DNA from: Candidatus Zixiibacteriota bacterium
Lineage (GTDB): Bacteria; Zixibacteria; MSB-5A5; GN15; FEB-12
Assembly (NCBI GenBank): GCA_029932795.1
Contig: JAOZPL010000069.1
Span: 1-8,862 of the forward strand
Direction of reading: 5' to 3'
Length of the DNA stretch: 8,862 bases
Both the position numbers and the translations under genes were made by a program. The notes below the pieces were generated by a model. The model worked only from the letters and a program-made list of their open reading frames with translations. It had not been told where the DNA came from and ran no database searches. The first letter of the stretch is position 1, and every line of letters starts with the position of its first letter. Below, in pieces: positions 4,294 to 8,862 of this stretch.

Positions 4294-6489
4294 ATGGGCA
4301 TGTCGATGGACCGTGAAGCCATTCTTAGTTTCATCCAGGCGGAATCTGATCACCCGATGAAAATCAAAGAACTTGCCGGTGCCCTGGCCATCGACCAATC
4401 AGAATACCATAATTTTAGGCGCATGGTGAAGCAGTTGATCGAATCGGGTGATCTGGTGCGGCTGAAACGGGGTCGGATCGGACCGGCCAGTCAGTTGAAC
4501 GTCACGGTTGGGATCATACAGATCAACCGAGCCGGTACCGGCTTTCTGGTGCGTGAAGGTGTGGACAGGGATGTTATGATCCGGAGCAGTGGCTTGTTGA
4601 CGGCACTTGATGGCGACAAGGTGATGGTACGTCTGACAGGTCACTCTGCCGGTCGGCAAACCGGCATTGTAATAAAAGTCCTCAGACGAGCTACGCGGAA
4701 GATTGTAGGACTTTTTCGCACAAAGCATGGTTTCTCGTATATCGAGCCGGACAATCCCCGGATTCACCGTGACATCTATGTTCGTCCCGGCAACACGCTG
4801 GGGGCCAGAGAACTCGAAAGAGTCGTGGCGGAACTGGTCTCCTGGGATGATCCCCATCTTAACCCACAGGGAAAAGTGGTGGAACGGCTGGGTTATCCCA
4901 GCGACCCGGGTGTTGATATGCTGACTGTGATAAAGAGCTACGATCTGCCGGAGAAATTCCCGCCCGAAGTGCTCCGTGAGGCAGAAAGCGCCGCCGCGGT
5001 TGATACGAACGAAGAAGAAGCACATCGACTGGATCTCACCAAAGAGTGCATCTATACGATTGATCCGGGAGACGCCAAAGATCACGACGATGCCATATCA
5101 GTGCAAAAGAAGGACGGCGGTTATCGTCTGGGGGTGCATATTGCCGACGTCTCGTTTTATGTCGGAGAAGGAACGGCGCTGGATATAGAGGCTTTCCGAC
5201 GGGGGAATTCAGTTTATCTGCCCGGCATGGTGATTCCGATGCTGCCTGAAAAGCTTTCAAACGATGTCTGCTCGCTGAAACCGAATCGGCGGCGGCTGGC
5301 GTACTCCGTCTTTATTGATTTTGACAGGAAAGGAAAGATGCTTCGCTGGTGGCTGGTCGACAGTGTTATTCGATCCCAAGCGAAACTGGCGTACGAGGAG
5401 GTTCAGGACTTCTTCGACAGTTCCATGGCCAGCAAGCGAATTGCCCGAGTGGCCCACAGCCTGAAGCTGGCCCGTCAACTGGCGAACCTGCTCTCAAGGC
5501 GGCGGTTCGCCGAAGGGTCGCTTGATTTTGACCTGCCCGAAGCGAAAATCATCCTGAACAAGAAAGGGGAAGTGCTGGAACTGGGCAGCCGCGTGCGATT
5601 GGAGTCGCATCGTCTGATAGAGGAGTTCATGCTGGTCGCCAACCGCGCCATAGCCCTGGAGGTCTTCCGCAAGGCTCAGCCGTTCTTGTATCGGGTGCAC
5701 GACAAGCCGGAGATGGAAAAGCTGGAGGCGTTCTCTGAGATGATGTCGCGCCTGGGATACCGGTTCCCGGTTTCGCGGAACATAAAACCGGTCCAGTTCG
5801 CGCGATTCTTGGAGAGAATCAAAGAGGTGCCGGAGGCGGACTTCATCAACGAGCTTATGTTGCGTTCCATGCAGAAGGCTGTTTACCAGAGGGAGAATAT
5901 AGGGCATTTCGGACTGGCCTTCTCCCATTACGCGCACTTTACGTCGCCAATCAGGCGGTACCCGGACCTGCTGGTGCATCGTCTGCTGCGCAAGCTAAAG
6001 GACGGCCGATATCCGGTGCGATTTGCCAGACGAATAGGCGGTGTCATCGATCATGTCGGTAGATACTGTTCGGAGACTGAGCGGGTGGCCGAGGCGGCGG
6101 AGCGCCAGGCGATAAAAGTCAAGCAGGTGGCCTATATGGCACGCCGTCTGGGCGAGGAGTATGCCGGTGTTATTTCCGGGACGACACCGTACGGTTTTTT
6201 TGTGCGGCTGGATAACATGGGTGTTGAGGGGATGGTACGGGTCTCATCGATTGACGATGATTACTACCACTACGATGAAAGGCAGTATCGTCTTATCGGT
6301 CGACGGACAGGGCGCGTGTTTCGTCTGGGAGATCAGATACGCGTCGGTGTGGCCAAAGTGGACACGGTCCGCAGCGAAATAGACCTTTTTGTAGTGCCAC
6401 CTCATCAGAAGAAACCCTCCCGGCGTGCCTTGGGGAGGACCGAAAAAAAACAGCGATCACCCGGAAGAAAACAGCATGGCGGACAATAG
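4294..6489 (+). CDS. rnr: Ribonuclease R, 3'-5' exoribonuclease
   Basis: Processive 3'-5' exonuclease of the RNB family that degrades structured RNA, including rRNA and mRNA fragments. From ATG 4294 it is 731 residues, within the RNase R range. Order of parts: N-terminal winged-helix region (about 5-60), cold-shock domain 1 (about 69-114), cold-shock domain 2 (about 135-200, with GLFRTKHGFSYIEPD), RNB catalytic domain (about 243-571), S1 domain (about 621-702, with GVISGTTPYGFFVRLDNMGV), and a Lys/Arg-rich tail typical of RNase R. The catalytic motif IDPGDAKDHDDAI keeps all four metal-binding aspartates (about 257, 263, 265, 266). HYAHFTSPIRRYPDLLVHR is the family signature. The winged helix and basic tail separate it from RNase II. 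In-frame ATG codons at 4294, 4300 and 4306 are all possible starts. The sigma-54 regulator follows after 50 bases. Confidence 0.96.
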   Translation: MGMSMDREAILSFIQAESDHPMKIKELAGALAIDQSEYHNFRRMVKQLIESGDLVRLKRGRIGPASQLNVTVGIIQINRAGTGFLVREGVDRDVMIRSSGLLTALDGDKVMVRLTGHSAGRQTGIVIKVLRRATRKIVGLFRTKHGFSYIEPDNPRIHRDIYVRPGNTLGARELERVVAELVSWDDPHLNPQGKVVERLGYPSDPGVDMLTVIKSYDLPEKFPPEVLREAESAAAVDTNEEEAHRLDLTKECIYTIDPGDAKDHDDAISVQKKDGGYRLGVHIADVSFYVGEGTALDIEAFRRGNSVYLPGMVIPMLPEKLSNDVCSLKPNRRRLAYSVFIDFDRKGKMLRWWLVDSVIRSQAKLAYEEVQDFFDSSMASKRIARVAHSLKLARQLANLLSRRRFAEGSLDFDLPEAKIILNKKGEVLELGSRVRLESHRLIEEFMLVANRAIALEVFRKAQPFLYRVHDKPEMEKLEAFSEMMSRLGYRFPVSRNIKPVQFARFLERIKEVPEADFINELMLRSMQKAVYQRENIGHFGLAFSHYAHFTSPIRRYPDLLVHRLLRKLKDGRYPVRFARRIGGVIDHVGRYCSETERVAEAAERQAIKVKQVAYMARRLGEEYAGVISGTTPYGFFVRLDNMGVEGMVRVSSIDDDYYHYDERQYRLIGRRTGRVFRLGDQIRVGVAKVDTVRSEIDLFVVPPHQKKPSRRALGRTEKKQRSPGRKQHGGQ

Positions 6490-6539
6490 TCTTATTCCGT
6501 AACGCAGGGAAGAAGCGAGAGGATTAGAGTATAGAGACT

Positions 6540-7958
6540 ATGAAAAAACGAGTTGTTATCCTGACCGATTCCACTCGAGCAAAGGAAAACGGCCTCGCGT
6601 GGGAAAAACTCGGCACCGTGGTCAATGAACTGTCAGAGCTGTATCAAACGGTGAAAGAGAGTAGGGTTGATATTATTCTGGTCGACGAGACTCATGTCGC
6701 TATCACTCAGGCGATAGCGACCAGGATTCGCCGTTATAACGGCTTGACCGAGATCTGGGGCCTGTCCAGCGGTGAGATGGCCGCTGAAGAGGCGGATGAA
6801 CGAATCGATGGACAGATTTCTGTCAGTCTGGGACAGGAGGGCGTGGCCGAGAAAGTCAAGCAGATCCTGGCTGATAAGGAACGGTTGGAGCGGTATAAGA
6901 TTGTTGGCCGTTCCGCACAGATGAAAGCGATCGGCCAGATAATTGATCGCATTGCGCCGACCGATGTCTCCGTTCTCATTGTCGGGCCGTCCGGATCCGG
7001 CAAGGAATTGGTCGCCCGGGCACTGCATGATGATTCTCCACGGGCGGATCGTCCCTTTGTGGCGTTCAACTGCGGTGCTCTGGCAGAGGGAGTGCTGGAG
7101 TCGGAACTGTTCGGGCATGAACGGGGCGCTTTCACCGGTTCTGTGGCCAAACGAGAGGGGCTGTTTTTCAAGGCAGATGGGGGGACCATTTTCCTAGATG
7201 AAATCAGTGAGACAAAGCCGGACACGCAGGTCAAGCTGCTTCGCGTGCTTGAGGATGGCACCTATTACCCGGTCGGGTCATCAACACCACGACGGGCTAA
7301 TGTCCGGGTCGTGGCAGCCACCAATCGGGATCTGACTGAGGCCATTACGGAAAAACAGTTTCGCGAGGACCTTTACTTTCGTATCGGTGTGGTAAAGATA
7401 GTCCTGCCTTCGTTGCTGGAAAGGAAAGGAGATATTCAGCCGCTGCTACAGCATTTCCACACGGGAGAGAACCGGCTTGAGTATACCGATTCGGCCCTTG
7501 ATCTGCTGACCAGGTACGATTGGCCGGGGAATGTGCGGCAACTCCGCAACTTTGCCACCCGCATGGCGGCCCTCAAACCGGGCGGTCTGGTCGAGGTCGA
7601 GGACGTGGAAAAATTCATCACAGAGCAGCACGCTACCACTACACACCTTCCCGTGTCAACCGGGCGGACAGTTGAACAGGCGGGACAGGAACTGATCTAT
7701 CGAGCCATACTTTCTCTGGGCAGTGAGATCCGCCTGCTGAGAGATCTAATAACCGCACACCTTCCCGGTGAGCCGACAATGAAGGCCGATGAGACAGGCC
7801 AACTGTTCGAGAAGGCTACCTCGATGGAGAATATGGAGAGAGAGTTGATCAAGCAGGTCCTGATGGAGACGGGTGGTAATCGTAAGGAAACGGCGCATCG
7901 GCTCGGTATCGGCGAGCGTACTTTATATCGCAAACTTAACAAATACAAATTACATTAG
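6540..7958 (+). CDS. Sigma-54-dependent activator with degenerate receiver domain
   Basis: 472-residue NtrC-type enhancer-binding protein. The N-terminal 110 residues follow the receiver alternation of strands and helices. One acidic-pocket Asp (10) and an Asp at the phosphorylation position (49, in DIILVDE) remain. The second pocket acid and the conserved Lys before the last helix are not evident, so phosphorylation is doubtful. The AAA+ domain (about 120-345) is complete: Walker A GPSGSGKE (149-156), sigma-54 loop GAFTGS (196-201, usual GAFTGA), Walker B GTIFLDEI (215-222), AATNRDL (259-265), arginine-finger region REDLYFR (275-281) and sensor II WPGNVRQLRN (328-337). A linker with a helical segment (about 376-408) leads to a Fis-type helix-turn-helix (about 436-469, GGNRKETAHRLGIGERTLYR). 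No clear Shine-Dalgarno is seen at normal distance. Targets are unknown, and I found no convincing sigma-54 promoter in the window. Confidence 0.93.
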   Translation: MKKRVVILTDSTRAKENGLAWEKLGTVVNELSELYQTVKESRVDIILVDETHVAITQAIATRIRRYNGLTEIWGLSSGEMAAEEADERIDGQISVSLGQEGVAEKVKQILADKERLERYKIVGRSAQMKAIGQIIDRIAPTDVSVLIVGPSGSGKELVARALHDDSPRADRPFVAFNCGALAEGVLESELFGHERGAFTGSVAKREGLFFKADGGTIFLDEISETKPDTQVKLLRVLEDGTYYPVGSSTPRRANVRVVAATNRDLTEAITEKQFREDLYFRIGVVKIVLPSLLERKGDIQPLLQHFHTGENRLEYTDSALDLLTRYDWPGNVRQLRNFATRMAALKPGGLVEVEDVEKFITEQHATTTHLPVSTGRTVEQAGQELIYRAILSLGSEIRLLRDLITAHLPGEPTMKADETGQLFEKATSMENMERELIKQVLMETGGNRKETAHRLGIGERTLYRKLNKYKLH

Positions 7959-7962
7959 GCCC

Positions 7963-8862
7963 GTGCGAGTTTCCGGAGTTCTTCCACTCCTTCTTGTTAT
8001 CTTGACTCTTGCCAACACCTGCCTCGCGCTGGAGTTGTCCACCCCTGTTTTTACTTCAGAAGATGAGGCGTATGAAGCGCTGAGACTTGGCGAGATCGAC
8101 TACTACCAGTATGTTCGTTTGCGCGAGATTGCGGTGAACGGGATTGACTCCACACTTCTGTTTCTTTATGATGAAATCCCTAACCTTTCATTCTTCTGCG
8201 CCGGTCGGCGTCCGCTTGAGACGGCTCTGGAAACTGAGCAGAAGAAACCGTTTGCCAGGCAACCCGAATACAAGTGGCCAAAAGGGGAGTTCAGCTATCG
8301 TTATTCCAAAAAGCTCAAAGAGGACAGCCAGACTCGGTATCGGACATTGGCCAGGATACGGTTCAGTGATTGTCTATCAGGTTCCTTTCGAATACACCGC
8401 GAGTACGCCGGCCCGGAGCGGTTTGTGGGCCGTACGATCACATATCGCAATCCGAAGGGCTTGTTTCGCAGAGTCACCATGGGATCTTTTTCTCAGAGGT
8501 TAGGCCTGGGGACGATATTCGGTTATCGGGGGAAATTGCTGGATCGTTCGGGTAAGTTGAGTAGCGAATCGTTTCTCTTTCCTGATTACGGCGGTTTCAA
8601 CGGTCTGCTTGTCACCGCCCGTACGAATTTGTTTAACATTACCGGAATCGGTTCGTTCACGCGGGATGAGAACCATGCCATAACAACAGTCGGCGGTATG
8701 ATGCAGAAGAGGGAGGGGCGCATCCGACCCGGGCTGCTGGTTGGTATCAACAGGGTGAAACGGCGGGGTTATGATTCTGTGTTGGTTGCTCGCAAGCTCG
8801 GTTTGTATCTGCTATCTCGTTATAATAATGGCTATAGCAGTCTGGAGGTAAGCGGTCAGGCA
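7963..8862 (+). CDS. Secreted, probable outer-membrane protein, cut by window end
   Basis: Open without a stop from GTG 7963 to the last base, 300 codons. The start lies 4 bases after the stop of the sigma-54 activator, with no Shine-Dalgarno site, so reinitiation or coupling is likely. Residues 1-22 form a signal peptide: R2, a hydrophobic core of Val/Leu/Ile at 6-16, cleavage likely after CLA22. Cys20 does not sit in a good lipobox. A short helical region (about 31-60, SEDEAYEALRLGEIDYYQY) precedes a long part rich in alternating hydrophobic and polar residues, Gly, Tyr and Arg, as in transmembrane beta strands. It includes MGSFSQRLGLG (173-183) and SFLFPDYGGFNGLL. The pattern recalls FCB-group barrel proteins with an N-terminal helical domain and a GxxxxRxGxG element. 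That family link is from memory of pattern only. The presence of a real coding frame is well supported. Confidence 0.7.
   Translation, partial: MRVSGVLPLLLVILTLANTCLALELSTPVFTSEDEAYEALRLGEIDYYQYVRLREIAVNGIDSTLLFLYDEIPNLSFFCAGRRPLETALETEQKKPFARQPEYKWPKGEFSYRYSKKLKEDSQTRYRTLARIRFSDCLSGSFRIHREYAGPERFVGRTITYRNPKGLFRRVTMGSFSQRLGLGTIFGYRGKLLDRSGKLSSESFLFPDYGGFNGLLVTARTNLFNITGIGSFTRDENHAITTVGGMMQKREGRIRPGLLVGINRVKRRGYDSVLVARKLGLYLLSRYNNGYSSLEVSGQA

Noticed and set aside
4399..5085. 228-codon open frame on the minus strand inside rnr
   Set aside because: The plus strand encodes the cold-shock domains and the start of the RNB domain of RNase R here. The antisense frame shows no family motif.

Overview
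The window reads as a chromosomal segment of a free-living Gram-negative (two-membrane) bacterium of moderate GC. The clues are MreB, periplasmic Spy/CpxP-type proteins with signal peptides, an ECF sigma/anti-sigma pair, a sigma-54 activator and what looks like an outer-membrane protein. The sigma-54 activator ends in a long linker and a Fis-type helix-turn-helix, a layout I associate with the FCB group (Bacteroidota and relatives such as Zixibacteria). That placement is an inference. All genes that I can support lie on the + strand.

Layout. (1) 3-278: C-terminal end of endonuclease IV (Nfo), a DNA repair enzyme, cut by the window edge. (2) 440-1468: MreB, the rod-shape actin, most likely starting at a TTG codon. 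No mreC or mreD follows it. (3) 1607-4024: a stress-response cassette. It holds an ECF sigma factor, a membrane-anchored zinc-motif anti-sigma factor, a basic periplasmic CpxP/Spy-like protein, and a second LTxxQ protein rich in His, Met and Cys. The first three genes are joined by TGATG stop/start overlaps. The cassette closes with a strong hairpin-plus-T-run terminator at 4044-4073. (4) 4074-4293: a 220-base intergenic stretch with three inverted repeats in a row and a promoter-like element abutting the next gene. (5) 4294-6489: RNase R. (6) 6540-7958: a sigma-54 activator with a degenerate receiver domain. (7) 7963 to the window end: an open frame of 300 codons without a stop, a secreted and probably outer-membrane protein that starts 4 bases after the activator.

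The most interesting unit is the ECF cassette. It resembles the logic of Cnr-type systems, in which a CpxP/Spy-family periplasmic sensor controls a membrane anti-sigma factor. Gene order and sequences differ here, and both periplasmic proteins sit downstream of the sigma/anti-sigma pair. The signal (metal, misfolded envelope protein or other) cannot be read from the sequence. No gene-free stretch exceeds 300 bases. I see no tRNA, rRNA, CRISPR array, insertion sequence or phage gene.
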